Source: Sweltsa coloradensis
Taxonomy: Eukaryota > Arthropoda > Insecta > Plecoptera > Chloroperlidae
NCBI GenBank assembly: GCA_024449915.1
Contig: JAMZAV010002205.1
Location: 62,001 to 126,000, forward strand
Direction: 5' to 3'
DNA: 64,000 nt
In this document: positions 35,410 to 47,646 of the stretch, one piece after another
Layout of the letters: each line of letters begins with the position of its first letter
Numbering within the stretch: position 1 is the first letter of the stretch
Notes under the pieces: generated by a model
The model's input: the letters and a program-made list of their open reading frames with translations, nothing else
The model's database searches: none
Told to the model about the DNA's origin: nothing
Made by a program: the position numbers and the translations under genes

Positions 35410-36256
35410 TTTAATTGAACGAGTGAGCGTAGCGAACGTAGTGATTTCCATTCGACTTAAACGGCCCTTATTGTTTTTCTGCGTGCGTGCGTGTGTGTGT
35501 GTGTGTGTGTGTGTGTACGTTAAAAATCAGCCGAATCGCTGAACAGATTGCGCTGAAATTTTAAACGGACATCCGGTACGAGTTTATTGAGAACTGCTAA
35601 CAAAATCAGCAAGATTCATTGCGATTTAAACATACAAGAAATAATAAACTGAAAAATAGACTTCCAATGTTATGAAATTATTTTAACGACAATGTTTTAG
35701 ATTTTGAAAAGATATTTTTGTTTTTTATTTACCTGGCAGTGAAATGCCGTGTCCCTTCAAGGTCTGTCGAATGTTTTAAGTCAAAGTACCCCAAATTCCG
35801 CTCGTAGATTGAGTAAACCTTGCAATGTGTTTCACGTATTTCGTACTGGCTATGTTTACCATAGTAGGCCCTATTGCCACAGATGATGGACTTCACTGCG
35901 TAATATGCATTTCAAAACATGTTTAATAATTTTTTAAATACAATCTCGAAATTACAAAATCTTTCCCGACCAGGGGATGTGAACCCACGTCTCCCATATT
36001 TCGGCTATAAGGGCGCTTTAGCCAACTAGACCAGGGAAAAAGCCAAAGTCGTAGTTAGACGAGTGGGGAGAGTCAGTGTGGTGAGTACCGGGAACATATG
36101 CATTTAAGTTTGATAATTATATTCGTATAAATAATAGTTTTTAAAGTTTAGTTGGCATACGGGGGGCGGGCGCGTCAACTGTAGGTCATAATGCGCCTCT
36201 CTAGCCTATGATAGGCTAGGTAGGCCTAAGGTAGGGGGAAGAAAAGTAATGTAATC
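35410..36256 (+). mobile_element. HLE-B array unit 2
   Basis: Begins TTTAATTGAACGAGTGAGCG directly after CTAG. Same order of landmarks, with the tRNA-like module at 35968-36034. The right end is truncated: the sequence passes AGTAATGTAATCGG and jumps to an internal HLE-B position near 36258. Confidence 0.75.
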
Positions 36257-36886
36257 GGTACAATGTTTTTGATTTTGAAAATATATTTTTTTTTATTATT
36301 CGCCTGGCCGTGAAATGCCGTGCCCATGCAAGTCTGTCGAATGTTGCACGTCAAGGTACCCACAAAATTCGCTCGTAGATTGAGTAAACCTTGCAATATT
36401 TTCACGTATTTCGTACTGGCTATGTTTACCATAGTAGGCCCTATTGCCACAGATGATGGACAACACTGCGTTTATTATGCATTTCAAAACATGTTCAATT
36501 ATTTTTGAAATACAATCTAGAAATTACAAAATCTTTCCCGACCAGGGGAAATTGAACTCACTTCTTTCACATTTCGGCTACAAGGGCGCCTTAGCCAACT
36601 AGACTATAGGGAAACGCCAAAGTCGTAGTGAGACGAGTGAGCGAGTCATGTGGTGAGTACCCGGGAACATTTGCATTTAAGTTTGATAATTATATTCGTA
36701 TAAATAATAGTTTTTAAAGTTTAGTTGGTATACGGGGACGGGCGCGTCAACTGTAAGGTCATAATGCGCCTCTCTAGCCTATGATAGGCTAGGTAGGCCC
36801 AAGGTAGGGGGAAGAAAAGTAATGTAATCGGGGACTTAACACATGGCTCACTCACTCGTTTAACAACGACTTTGGCGTTTCCCTAG
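36257..36886 (+). mobile_element. HLE-B array unit 3, 5'-truncated
   Basis: Lacks the start. Contains GTAGATTGAGTAAACCTTGC, CATAGTAGGCCCTATTGCC, the tRNA-like module (36537-36606), the inverted end and the final GGCGTTTCCCTAG. Confidence 0.75.
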
Positions 36887-37056
36887 TCGTTATTTCCAAT
36901 ATATTTGTCTCCAAATGCCATACATTTATTTTGTACCCGTACGAAAGACTTGAACTTTTCTGCTTATCGTGATTTTCTCAATTTAAAACATGTTTCACTG
37001 CTGGATATAGTGGGTTTATGTGCTGCAGGTTTCCTCCAAAACCACTAAAAAGCGAT
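36887..37056. other. flank of the 9.6-kb element
   Basis: No feature recognised. It ends in the 9-mer CTTTGACTC (37057-37065), which is repeated at 46666-46674. Confidence 0.6.
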
Positions 37057-37065
37057 CTTTGACTC

Positions 37066-37495
37066 GGGGCGCCTGAATAGCGCCGAATGGAATAACGCCG
37101 AATCGATCGTGTGTAGTGTACTTATGACGTTAGTCGTAACCCAAAAATATAGACCACATATCCTGGATTAACGCCGAAACTGATTCGGCGTTAATCCACT
37201 GGAATAAAGCCGAAAAATATTCGTCTTTATTCAGATTTTCCCTATAGTAGAGGATGTATAGTCTATACCGAAAACATATATTTTGCCGTTCGAGGCGGTT
37301 TAATAAGGCACTTTAATAATTAACTAGTCAAATGTAAGTGATGATTCGGCGTTATTCCGGTGGAATAGCGTCGAAAACGATTCGGCGTTATTCCGGTGGA
37401 ATAGCGTCGAAAACGATTCGGCGTTATTCCGGTGGAATAGCGCCGAAAAAGATTCGTCGTTATTCCACCGGAATAACGACGAATCTTTAATTATT
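37066..37495 (+). repeat. left TIR of the 9.6-kb element
   Basis: Starts GGGGCGCCTGAATAGCG. It has GATTCGGCGTTAATCCACTG, CCCTATAGTAGAGGATGTAT, AACTAGTCAAATGTAAGTGA, then about four 36-bp units starting at 37343, 37379, 37415 and 37451. Each unit is a near-palindrome (CGGCGTTATTCC...GGAATAGCGTCG). Confidence 0.88.
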
Positions 37496-37543
37496 TTATT
37501 GGATGTATTTCATACAAACTCGGTTAAAACCGGAGCTAATTCA

Positions 37544-37594
<51 letters not shown>

Positions 37595-37728
37595 TTTTAT
37601 TTTTTATTATTTTTAAAAAAAAAAAAAAAAATATAAAAAAAAAAAAATTATAAATATATTTTAAAAAAAATTGAATTTATTTTTTGGGGATTATTTTTTA
37701 TTTTTTTTTTTTTGGGGGTAAAATTTGA

Positions 37729-37909
37729 CGAGCGTAGCGAGCGTCTCCATTTTGATTTTTTAGCCGAATGTCTGTTTTTTTTTTTTTTTTTTTGTATGTT
37801 TCGATACGGCGCCCCGTTTCTTGATCGACCTGAAATTTTTTACACATGTACATCCCAATGGGCGGTTGCTGTTAGTTTTTGAACAAAATCCGATCGTTGG
37901 TGATAAAAA

Positions 37910-37947
<38 letters not shown>

Positions 37948-38277
37948 CGATCTTTTATGAAAATTTTGCAGGGCAATAATACACATTCTCTCCTATTTTC
38001 AAAATTTTTCAGCTAAATCGGTCAAGACCTTAAAGACTTTTTGGTTATATAATTCGTAAAATGATTTAAAAAATAAAGGAGGCAGTGAAATACAAAGATA
38101 CACTTTAAAAGGCATGACGTGAATTAGTAAAATGCAAAGATGTTAAATAGTAATATGCAATGTCAATACCAATTAGGCCTTCACTGTGTGGGGGGGCCCT
38201 TAGGGAATGTCGTACTGGGGTATGTTGACGTACCGGTACTCGCTCAACAACGCGCCCAACGAGCTTTTTCCTAGTTT
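37729..38277 (+). repeat. HLE-like repeat (subfamily C), inner part of the left arm
   Basis: Starts GACGAGCGTAGCGAGCGTCT and ends GAGCTTTTTCCTAG. Includes ATCGACCTGAAATTTTT, CACATGTACAT and a long A-run. The copy at 45760-46190 is its inverse. A second plus-strand copy is at 38286-38975. Confidence 0.65.
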
Positions 38278-38285
38278 TTTTTTAT

Positions 38286-38975
38286 TGACGAGCTTTTGCG
38301 AGCGTCTCCATTTGACTTTAGGGCCAAATGTTGGTTTTTTTCTGTTTGCTTGGGGTACAGGTCGCACCGTTTTCCCCGACGACCTGAAATTTTGCACATT
38401 TTCAACCTAGGCGGGTTGCTGTAAGTTTTTAAAAAAATTCTGACGTTGGGTTTATAAAAAATAAAAAAAATTTAAAAAAAAAAGATGTACCGTCTTTTAT
38501 AAAATTTTTGCAGGGTCAAAAAGTAAAAACATTCTCTCCTTTTTCCTTTTCACCGTTTTTTCCGACGCCTCAAATTTTGCAATTTTGCAACCTAGGCGGG
38601 TTGCTGATATTTTTTGAAAAAAATTGATTTTGGTTATAAAAAAAAAAAAAATAATAAAAAAAAAAAAGATGTACCGACGTTTTTAAAATTTTGCAGGGTC
38701 AATAAGTACAACATTCTCTCCTTTTTTTCCAATTTTCAGCTATTGGAAATATATTCGAAAAAGATGTTAAAAATGAAGGACAGTAAAGATCAAAAACACT
38801 TTAGAAGGCATGACGTGAATTAGTAGAAAAATACAAAGTGTTGGAAATAGTATGTAGTGTACAAGTCAATATCCAGTTACCCCCTAACGTGGGGTGGGCC
38901 CTTTTGGGAATGTCGTATTCGGGTCAGTTCACGTACGGTGCTCGCTCAAAAACGCGACGGGACTTTACGTTTTTA
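38286..38975 (+). repeat. HLE-like subfamily C, second copy, with internal duplication
   Basis: GACGAGCTTTTGCGAGCGTC start, repeated TTTTTCCGACG.CTCAAATTTTGCA and ATTCTCTCCTTTTT segments, and a GCGACGGGACTTTACG end. Confidence 0.55.
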
Positions 38976-38979
38976 GAAA

Positions 38980-39195
38980 TAATTATACGCGACTCGGTTT
39001 CGTGAGGTCCCGGGTTCAAACCCCGTCGAGCCCGGCAATCCTGATTCCTGACAAAGGTTTTTTCCCGGGGTTTTCCTCATCTTTAATGCAAATGATCGAG
39101 TCTTTTAAACAGCCCCGGAGGCCCCTTCAAAATTGCCCTCCGAAACATCCTATTTTGACATTAAAGTGGGCTGAATTGCACCCTTGGGACGGGAT
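38980..39195 (+). mobile_element. SINE-B copy, 5'-truncated head
   Basis: CGGGTTCAAACCCCGTCGAG (B-box arm), CGGCAATCCTGATTCC, GGTTTTCCTCATCTTTAATG and TGAATTGCACCCTTGGGACG. A-box lost. Confidence 0.7.
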
Positions 39196-39199
39196 AATA

Positions 39200-40235
39200 A
39201 TAATTATTATTGTCATGTAAAATGGTAATTTTAGTCTATAATTATATAAAATAAATAAAAAATAAAATATATTTGGGTAAAAAAAATAAGGGAGCAAAAA
39301 CAATACACGCAAGTATGCAGAATATTCGGGGTTTTTGGGATCCCAAACCTTTTACCCCAATTAGCTTTCTTACTGGAACCCAAGTATTGCTTGCATGCGA
39401 GCGTAAATTTGACATTTTTCAATGTGACAATCCATTTTAAATTGCAATAACAAACTTGAAGTACTATTTTTATTTACAAATCTAATTGTATGTCAACAGG
39501 GTTTGGGAAATTTTGAAAAATACATTTTTCTTCAGCATATTAATAGGCTTTTATTTTTAAATCTTTGCATGTACAACATAATAATTATATGAACCATATT
39601 GGTATCCCCAAATTTGAAAAAGTTTAACGAAAAAAAAAATTAATATGACATTCATATTTTTTTTACATAAAAATTAACACTTATTACACTTTAAAAACAG
39701 TACTATATAATTTAAAAACAATAAATGCATTATATGGGGGGTGCAGGGGGGGGGAGGGGTCTAAACAATACTAAATTAAGGTAACATTACCGTTACATAA
39801 AAAATTGCATATTGCACCCGAGGCAGTGGGGCCACGCTTCTTGTAATCATGTACACTTGTGCACATTTTACATAGTCCTCCCAAAATTAGCTTCACAAAA
39901 CAAAATTTTGACACATTAGTAGTTTTAATTTAAAAATATAGGCAATATAATATTTACAAACAATAAACACAGGGAAATTTTTGGGGTCTAAACACAAAAA
40001 TTTACCCAAAAAGACGAATAATAATTCATAACTACGCATGGTTGGTACATATCCCTGCAAAAAGGGGCTATGACAAAACAAAGAGTGTGCAGACTTTACT
40101 GAACCTACAAGGTTACACGCCATAAAAAATTTACTGTAGACTTTTATATTTTTTTCAGGTTTAAAAGGAAGCAAAAAACCTTGTAAAAAAAATTTTAAAA
40201 CAAACGATCCTAACACTACAAAAACATAGTGTATT
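39200..40235. other. gene-free interior of the 9.6-kb element
   Basis: No gene. AT-rich with many homopolymers. The minus-strand 107-residue frame (39893-40216) has no domain. Confidence 0.4.
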
Positions 40236-40237
40236 TA

Positions 40238-41355
40238 TGGGAAGCTTCGCAAACGCTTTTTTAGGCGCGTTTTTGGGGAGCGTTTTTTTTTAAACAAAAA
40301 AAATGCGTACAATTCATTTTCATGAAAAATAATTTTTTGATTACGTCACATTTCAGACGAATATCTATTTATAAAAAAAAGGTTTCCCGTGAAAAAACAG
40401 TACAATCAAAATAAAGCATATAGGGTATAAGTCAAAGAAATTAAAAATGAAAAATATCGAAAAATTGCGATATCATGAAAATAATTTTTCGATTGCACTA
40501 AAATTTTCACACAAATATATCAATTCAAAAAAATTGGGTCTTTAAAAAAATCACCCACAATCGGATAAAGCATGTAGGTTTATCAGTCAAAGAAATTTTT
40601 TTAAAAAATCGAAAAAAAATCAAAAATAGCGTTTTTTACAAGAAAAATTATTCGATTGTTAAAAAAACGTGGCAGTTCAAGTTTCCAAAAAATTTAAATT
40701 GAAATTTGGAGTATCGTTTTTGCCGGGAATCGTGCTAACAAACACAAAAAAAATCGAATACAAATCGAAAAAATTTGGGATTAACATAAGAAACAATTTG
40801 TCGATTGCGTTTAAAAATTTCACACGAATTATTAATTAAAAAATTCAGGTGCTGTGAAAAACTCATAACAATCGGATAAAGCCTGGGTGTATAAGTCGAA
40901 GGAATTTTAAAAATTTTTTAAAAAAAAATCTTTTAAAAATTGCGTTTTTCATGAGAAAAAATTTTTTCAATTACGTAAATTTCACACGAATATATAAATT
41001 CATAAAATAAAGTCTGGAAAAATAATTAAAACCCGAAAAAAGCATTAGGCTTTTTATAAGTCGAAAAAATTTTTTTTTAAAAATAAAAAAAAATCGTAAA
41101 ATTGCGATTTTCCGAAAAATAATTTTTGATTGGCTCAAAAACCTGGCAGTTTTAATTCAGAGATTCAAAGGGCCCCCAAAAAAATTTCATCTCAATCGGA
41201 GTATGGGGTTTACCGGGAATCGTGCGGACAAAAGAAAAAAAATCCCAAAAAAAAAGAAAAAAAAAAAAAAGAAAAAAAAAGAAAAAACTTTCCGGTTTTT
41301 TTTCCAGGTAGTAGAAGGGAATTTTTCGCTTGCCGCTACGCTACCCAATTAACAT
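40238..41355 (-). repeat. degenerate HLE-A-like segment
   Basis: The left edge has GAAGCTTCGCAAACGC and the right edge has CGCTTGCCGCTACGCTACC, both in minus orientation. The middle repeats ATGAGAAA.AA.TTTTCGATT and AAAGCATGTAGGTTTAT.AGTC landmarks at least four times, like the copy at 15243-16006. Confidence 0.5.
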
Positions 41356-41359
41356 CATG

Positions 41360-42640
41360 AAAATTTTGTACCAGCTGCTTTTTTCACTGCAAAAACATTT
41401 CAACACCTCCCCTAAGCGCATTTATTTGTTTAAACCTCAGCGACTCACCAACAAATACAATGTAACATTTTTTTACTTTGATTGTTATCCCATGTTATAA
41501 GTAATGTTGTAGCATTGATTTTAAAACATAACATTTTTATTTATTTAGTTTAAAAACTGATTGAAAGGGGAGGACAACATGTTATTATAATAATATTTCT
41601 AAAACCCAATGGTTATAGCACGGTAAGTTACCTAAACAGGATACTGAACTATTCCAAGGGGCTGTAAATACTACTCCAAAGAAATGTATAGTGTAGATTT
41701 TTGTATTTGCTCGTTAGAATATTTGGGGTTATCGCATTGAGTGTAAAAACGGGGTTTATCGTATTAATTTAAACGTAATGGAAAAAAAAAAAGACAAAAT
41801 CAGTCGACCTCCCGGTAATTTTTTTTCGACCGCTTTAAAAAATAAAAAATAAGCACTTTACGCTTTCCAGATCCATTGAAACCGTGAATAGCCAAAACCC
41901 CCTTTTTAAATGCTTCCCCGCTGGTGGGGTTTCAAAAGGGGTTGCCTACCGGCTGAGTCGGGGGTTCTTTTCCAAAAATATATTGAATAAGGGCGCGGGA
42001 AAGGTTGTGTCATTGTTTTATTTTTTGATGCAAACCCCCTATCAAGAATATTCAACCCTCTTTCCGCCCTAAGTCAAAATATTAACTTGCAAAATTTTTA
42101 AAAATTTCCCCCCAAAAAACGGCCCCTAAACCCTTTGAACACCGGAGAGCCCGCGTTGCTGATAGTTTTGCCCTGTGGTGAAAAAATCCCTTGCTTTTAT
42201 CGGTCTCCTACAATATACCATTTTAATTTATTTAATTTTTTAATTAAAATTCACTTTTATAGAAACTAAAATAAAAAAATTGAATTACAAAATGCACACA
42301 AAAAAGTTTAAACTGCAGTAAAACCCCGCCGTACCGTCTCCCCTGACAAGGTTTGATTTTGTAGACCTAGGAAAAAAGAAAAAAAAAATTTAAAACACGA
42401 AAATAAAAAAATTTTTATAAGACGTCCCATTTAAACAAAAAGATTTTTTTTCCCCTGTAAATCAAAAATTTCGCGGGAAAAAACGATGACCATAAATAAT
42501 CTTAAAATCAATATCACCAAATATTTTTTGGAAAAATAGCATATCGTTTAAAATCTCCCAATGTTATTGTATCTACCGACTGGAAATGGCCGGGGCCAAG
42601 CTTTTCGTAAGTCTTTCGTTGTAAATGATTAAAAATAGGA
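41360..42640. other. decayed interior of the 9.6-kb element
   Basis: Contains a match to the 32244 retroposon tail near 41545-41575 and to its TTATTAGACG block near 42410-42430. No gene. The 62-residue frame at 41884-42072 is unsupported. Confidence 0.4.
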
Positions 42641-43390
42641 AACGCTTAAGTCCCCCGCGTGTTGGGTGAGGTAATTGGGCATTTCTGCCTGTGATTTCGG
42701 ATTTTTGTTTTCTTGGAAAAAACATTTCTCATTTATGATTTTTTTTTAAATTAATAAAAAAAAAAAAAATTTAACTTTTAATTTTTTAATTAATCGAAAT
42801 TTTAAAAAAAGGAAAAAAAAACGAATATGAAATTTTTATAAAAAAATAATTATAAAATTGCGCCAAATTTGACACGAATATTAATTCATAAAAAATTTAA
42901 AGGTTCTTGAAAAAATCATAAAAATAGGATAAAGCATGTAGGGTTATAAATCGAAAAATTTTAAAAAAACGAAAAAGTCGTAAAATTTTATTTTCGTTAA
43001 AAAAAAAGTTTTTTGATAAAAGCTCAAAATTTCACCTGAATATACATCTGAAATTAAGGTTCTGTGAAAAAATTATACAACGGACAAAGCATGTAGGAAA
43101 AAGTCGAAGAAATTTAAAAAAAATAAAAAAAAACGTAAAATTGCGATTTTCTAGAAATAATTTTTTTTGATTTTGCTCAAAAACGTGGCATTCTAAGTTC
43201 AGAATTTCAAGGTCTCCAAAAATTTTATCGCAATTTGGGGCATTTGGTTAGCCGGAAGACAAAAATACAAAAAAAGAAAAAAAAAAAAAAAAAAAAGAAA
43301 GAAAGAAAATAAAAAAAAAAACCATTCGGATTTTTTTTTCCACTTAGTAAATGGAATCTTCGCTTTGCTCGCACGCTCGACGCTATCCAA
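42640..43390 (-). repeat. degenerate HLE-A-like segment
   Basis: GGAAACGCTTAAGTCCC at the left, TGGAATCTTCGCTTTGCTCG at the right, and repeated ATAAAGCATGTAGG motifs between. Confidence 0.55.
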
Positions 43391-43499
43391 ATTTGTAATT
43401 TGGGAAACCGGAAAAAAACAGCTTAATACTTTTTTTTGGATTCATTTAAATTTAAGGGGGCTTGTAAAAAAATAAAAAAAAAATTGATTTTTGAGTCTT

Positions 43500-43893
43500 C
43501 CACTCGTTATATAACTGATTTTCAGTGGAGGACTTTAAATCAAAGCGACCAAGCCAAAACCCGTAGGCCCCCACGCAATCCCAGAGTGAGCGATAACCAA
43601 CCAAAAATCAAATTTTTTTAAAAGGAAAATAGCAAAACAGTGTATGGACAGTGCGAACCCCGCGAAAACAACGCCAGAATCAACAAGGCGTTCAGAACAA
43701 CTCTGAATTTACTAGTGCTTCTTTTCTAGGGTGGCTCCCAAAGTAACCCTTTACAAACTCCAAGACAAGAACTGAGACTTTTAAGTCAAATCAGAAGTTA
43801 AAAAAAATATGACTTTTGCGGGAAAAAACGAACCCCGGACCTTCTGCATTGGAAGCAGGTCCCCCCCCAACAACAAGACCAACGAGCCATACT
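43500..43893 (-). mobile_element. SINE-A copy, minus strand
   Basis: Holds ATAACTGATTTTCAGTGG, GAATCAACAAGGC.TTCAGA, CAAAGTAACC.TTTACAAAC and the inverse tRNA-like head (GAACCCCGGACCTTCTGCAT to AACGAGCC). Full length, but with many apparent small errors. Confidence 0.75.
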
Positions 43894-44195
43894 TCAAAAC
43901 CCAGCTTTACCCGAGCTTCAACCTTAGGGGAATAATGCGCCACTAGCCCAGGCGAATGGGGAGGAAAGTGGAAAAATCCCACGATCAGAACCCGTAAGGA
44001 GGGTAAAGGGAAAGGGGGGGGGAGGGTTTTACTTTTGCGTTCTCATCATCTTGTCGCGTTCTGAGTTTGGCATTCTCATCGTCGTCGGGGAGGTCATCAA
44101 GGGAAGGGGGAGAGTTTTCCCCCCGACGCGCCTTTTACAAATTAAAAATCAAAAACCCCCTCATTTAACTTTATATATGAAGAACTCAAAAGCAA
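43894..44195. other. unassigned interior
   Basis: No gene. It has TCATCATC/GTCGTC-type and G-rich stretches. Confidence 0.35.
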
Positions 44196-44930
44196 ATGTT
44201 ACCGGATACTCAAAAACCCTGGCCGCTCACTCGTCTAACCGACTTTTGCGTTTTTAGCCCAAACGCAAAAGTCTCCCGCGGATACCCATATGTGGGGGCC
44301 TCGGTTCAAACCCCCGGGAAGCATGGTTTTTTTAATTTCTGTATTTTTATTTTAAAAAAATTATACATGATTTAAATGCTACAATACTATGGAAAAAAAG
44401 CAGGACGAAATACGAGTTAAGTTGCAAGGTTATTCAATCCCCCGCGGAATTTTTGGGAAAATCAAAATAAAGATTTGAAACTTTTTAATAAGGTTAAATT
44501 ACATTGTACTCATTGGTATTTTCAAAACTCCCAAAATAGGATTTAATAACCAATCAATCACAAAACGATGTTTGATTATTTATTTTGGGGTTTTTGTGAC
44601 TAATGAATCAAGTGACGATTATACCTTGGTCACTGCATGCATTTTTGCCAGGCATTCAAAAAATAAATGATAAAAAAATTTTTTAGTTCAAATTTTTTAT
44701 TTTTTGTACAGTTGTACGTTTGAAACGTAAAAGGATTTTTCTGAAATTACTGCACCCGGAGGACTAATCCCGGTTGTCTGTTTAAAATTTTGCGCAAACT
44801 GGTAGCGGTTTGGCCTTCTGGAGCGAACTACTCACTCACTCACCATCACAGCAAAAAGATTCGGGGAGACAAAGTCCGTTTAAATTGAAAGATAAAATTT
44901 GTCGCTGCGCTTCTTTTCAAAAATAACATT
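44196..44930 (-). mobile_element. degenerate HLE-B composite
   Basis: The same left-to-right order as 9064-9697: HLE-B end (ACCGGATACTCAAAAACC...), tRNA-like module with GGTTCAAACCCCCG and AATTTCTGTA trailer (44262-44345), GGTTGTCTGTTTAAAATTTT, then a TTGTCGCTGCGCTTC edge. Confidence 0.6.
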
Positions 44931-45755
44931 GAAAATTTCTTCTCGTGAAAAACACGACAACAGTTTTTTTTTAACCTGCATTTTCGATTTTCTCACGAAG
45001 ATGTTTTTTTCGCACTCTTTTCGCGAGGTTTCAAACTTGCCATGTGTGTTCCGTAATCATTAATCGTTTTTCCGAACGTATTTCATGAGAAATTTTCTGT
45101 TTAAAAAAATGGATTTGACGTTTTACTGATAGACCGATCAAACACAACACGTCAAACACAGTTGAGTTTTTTTACGGGGAAACTACTATCGTCAGACATA
45201 CGCTAAATACTCAAAAAAAATGTAAAATACAAAATACCTTTAGTATTTTTAATGTTTAAAACAGAGCCAACTTATTTTGGTTTTCTGAAAAAAAGGTAAC
45301 TTTAAAAAAAATTAAGACTGGTATCAACTTTATAATGATTATGCCTATGAAAAGCTAGTATAGAAAATCTAATAAAGTTATAAAGATTTTCAATAATAAG
45401 AATGTCAAAGCTGGGTATTGTTTTGGTAATTTTTTGTTACTGGAAAATTGCAAACGCTTTTTCAGGCGCGTTGTTTGGGCGAGCGTAAATTGTTTAAAAC
45501 GAAAAAGCAAAAAAAATTTCAATTTTTTAAGAAATAATTATCGATTAGGGTCAAAATTTCACACGAAATTTTTAAATTCTAAAGTTACGGGTTTGAAAAA
45601 ATTTTTACAACGGAAAAGCGTAGGTGTTATAAGTTGAAGAATTAAAAAAAAAAAAAAATCTCAAAAATTCAATTATTATGAAAATGTTTTTTTTATTGCG
45701 CTTAAAAATTTTACACAAAGATCAATTGGGACTTTGGCGTTTTTCCCAGTAAAAG
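44931..45755. other. decayed interior
   Basis: No gene. HLE-A-like pieces near 45450-45740 (GCAAACGC edge, TATAAGT.GAAGAA). Confidence 0.35.
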
Positions 45756-46228
45756 GAAAACGACGCGTTGTTCAGCAGCAAATAGGGAAAAAGCTAAAGC
45801 CCGTCGCATTTTTGAGCGGCAAAGGGACGTGCAACAAAAAAACCCAGTACGAAAATTCCCCCAAAGTTAAAAACCAATAAGTCTTTAAAGGTCTTGCCGA
45901 TTTTGCTGAAAATTTGTAAAAGAAAAAAGGGAAAGTTTACTTTTTAAAACCTGAAAATTTCATAACGATCGAAACATTTTTTTTTTTTTTTTGGTTTTAT
46001 TTTTATTTTTTTTTAACCAACGATCGGTTTTTTCAAAAAATATCAGCAATCACCTGGTGGTATGTACATGTGTGGAAAAATTTCAGGTCGATCAGAGAAA
46101 AGGTGCGACCCGTACGAAACAGTAACAGAAAAAAATAGACATTCGAGCCAAAGACAAAAGGGGGACGCTCGCACGCTCGCTCAAAAAACTTTCGACAGGG
46201 TTGACTGAAAATACGCAGAACTATTTTG

Positions 46229-46665
46229 CCTTCATTCCACTGGAATAACGCCGAATGTTTTTCGACGCTATTCCACTGGAGTTACGTCGAATCTTTTTCG
46301 ACGCTATTCCACCGGAATAACGACGAATCTTTTTCGGCGCTATTCCACCGGAATAACGACGAATCTTTTTCGGCGCTATTCCACCGGAATAACGACGAAT
46401 CGTTACGAATCATCACTTACATTTGACTAGTTAATTATTAAATTAAATAGTATTAGTTTTCGGTATGGACTATACATCCTCTACTATAGGGAAAATCTGA
46501 ATAAAGACGAATATCTTTCGGCTTTATTCCAGTGGATTAACGCCGAATCTGTTTCGGCGTTAATCCAGGATATGTGGTCTATATTTTTGGGTTACGACTA
46601 ACGTCGTACGTACACTACACACGATCGATTCGGCGTTGTTCCATTCGGCGCTATTCAGCCCCCCC
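46229..46665 (-). repeat. right TIR of the 9.6-kb element
   Basis: The inverse of the left TIR: stacked 36-bp units of TTTTTCG.CGCTATTCCACC GGAATAACGACGAATC type (about 46229-46400), then CATTTGACTAGTTAATTA, ATACATCCTCTACTATAGGG and ATTCGGCGCTATTCAG. Unit number and central spacer differ from the left arm. Confidence 0.88.
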
Positions 46666-46674
46666 CTTTGACTC

Positions 46675-47638
46675 AATTAAAAGCGAAAACATTCAAAAGT
46701 ATTTTCAGCAATAAATGGGTTCAGATAAAGCCAAATTAACGGTTTCTGGAGGACACTTTTCATTCACCACAACCCTTCCTGAAATTCCACGTACAAGGTT
46801 TTTACTTTTTAGTTAAGAGATGACTGTGGTCAACCTACTCAACACCACCATTCATCACATGATTGACGAGATCTGTTTCGAACCGCGGAGACCTCTCGAA
46901 TAACAATCGTCAAGTCCCCGGATTAACCCTACTTATGTTCTAAAGCAAAGCGTTGTAATCGCTAGTTTCAGTTCGCTACAACTTCACCACTAGTTAGCTA
47001 ATTACACTTGGCATTGCGATCGAGTCTGAGATACTTGGCGCGTGTACAAACAAACACAGATGTTGCAGTTAGCATACTTGTGGTAAATGAATGAACGACT
47101 ACTATGTATACACCAAACAACGGTCGTCCAACCACATCGTCCATGAAGTTGCTCAGACCAGGGCTGTTTCCAAGGTCGCTGGTTCACTTCAAGCCACCCT
47201 AACTGAGTTTATCTCGGGGTTTTGAGGTCGAGCCAGCTTTGTTTACTATGTTCAAAGTCCATATTATAAAAATAACAATCACTGATCGAGAAACCCGGTA
47301 AAATTCCACTTACAGTACGATCTGGATCACCCAAAAAACTGAATCTTTTGGAGGCTGTTTACAAAAGAATGCGCATGGCATGATCAGAGAACATAACAAC
47401 ATTTTAAATAATTGTTTACTACACAAGCTTTGGAAATTACTACAAAACACGTCTTACGGTCAATTACTTTTAAAAACACAAGCAATATTTTGAAAATGTA
47501 GGGTCTGCACGTCAAACCCACTGTCACTTGGCACACTGGTGCGACCCAGGACAACCAATAGAGCTTCATAGCGTTCCAGGATGAACCCCAGGATTCTGCA
47601 TCAGCACTTAATTAGTTTGGCCGAGCTCATCCAGCAGT
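46675..47638. other. gene-free stretch
   Basis: Nothing recognised. Confidence 0.4.
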
Positions 47639-47646
47639 AGTCTCAG

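Larger units (their letters stand above)
37066..46665. mobile_element. 9.6-kb element with long subrepeated TIRs and a 9-bp target duplication
   Basis: The left end GGGGCGCCTGAATAGCGCCG is repeated in inverse at the right end (GAATAGCGCCGAATGG shared). CTTTGACTC flanks both sides (37057-37065, 46666-46674). TIRs of about 430 bp include stacked 36-bp dyad units. Similarity continues inward: a repeat at 37729-38277 is mirrored at 45760-46190. No transposase frame is visible. A 9-bp duplication with long TIRs fits Mutator-like (MULE/Phantom) or Foldback-type elements. The interior is decayed repeats. Confidence 0.8.
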
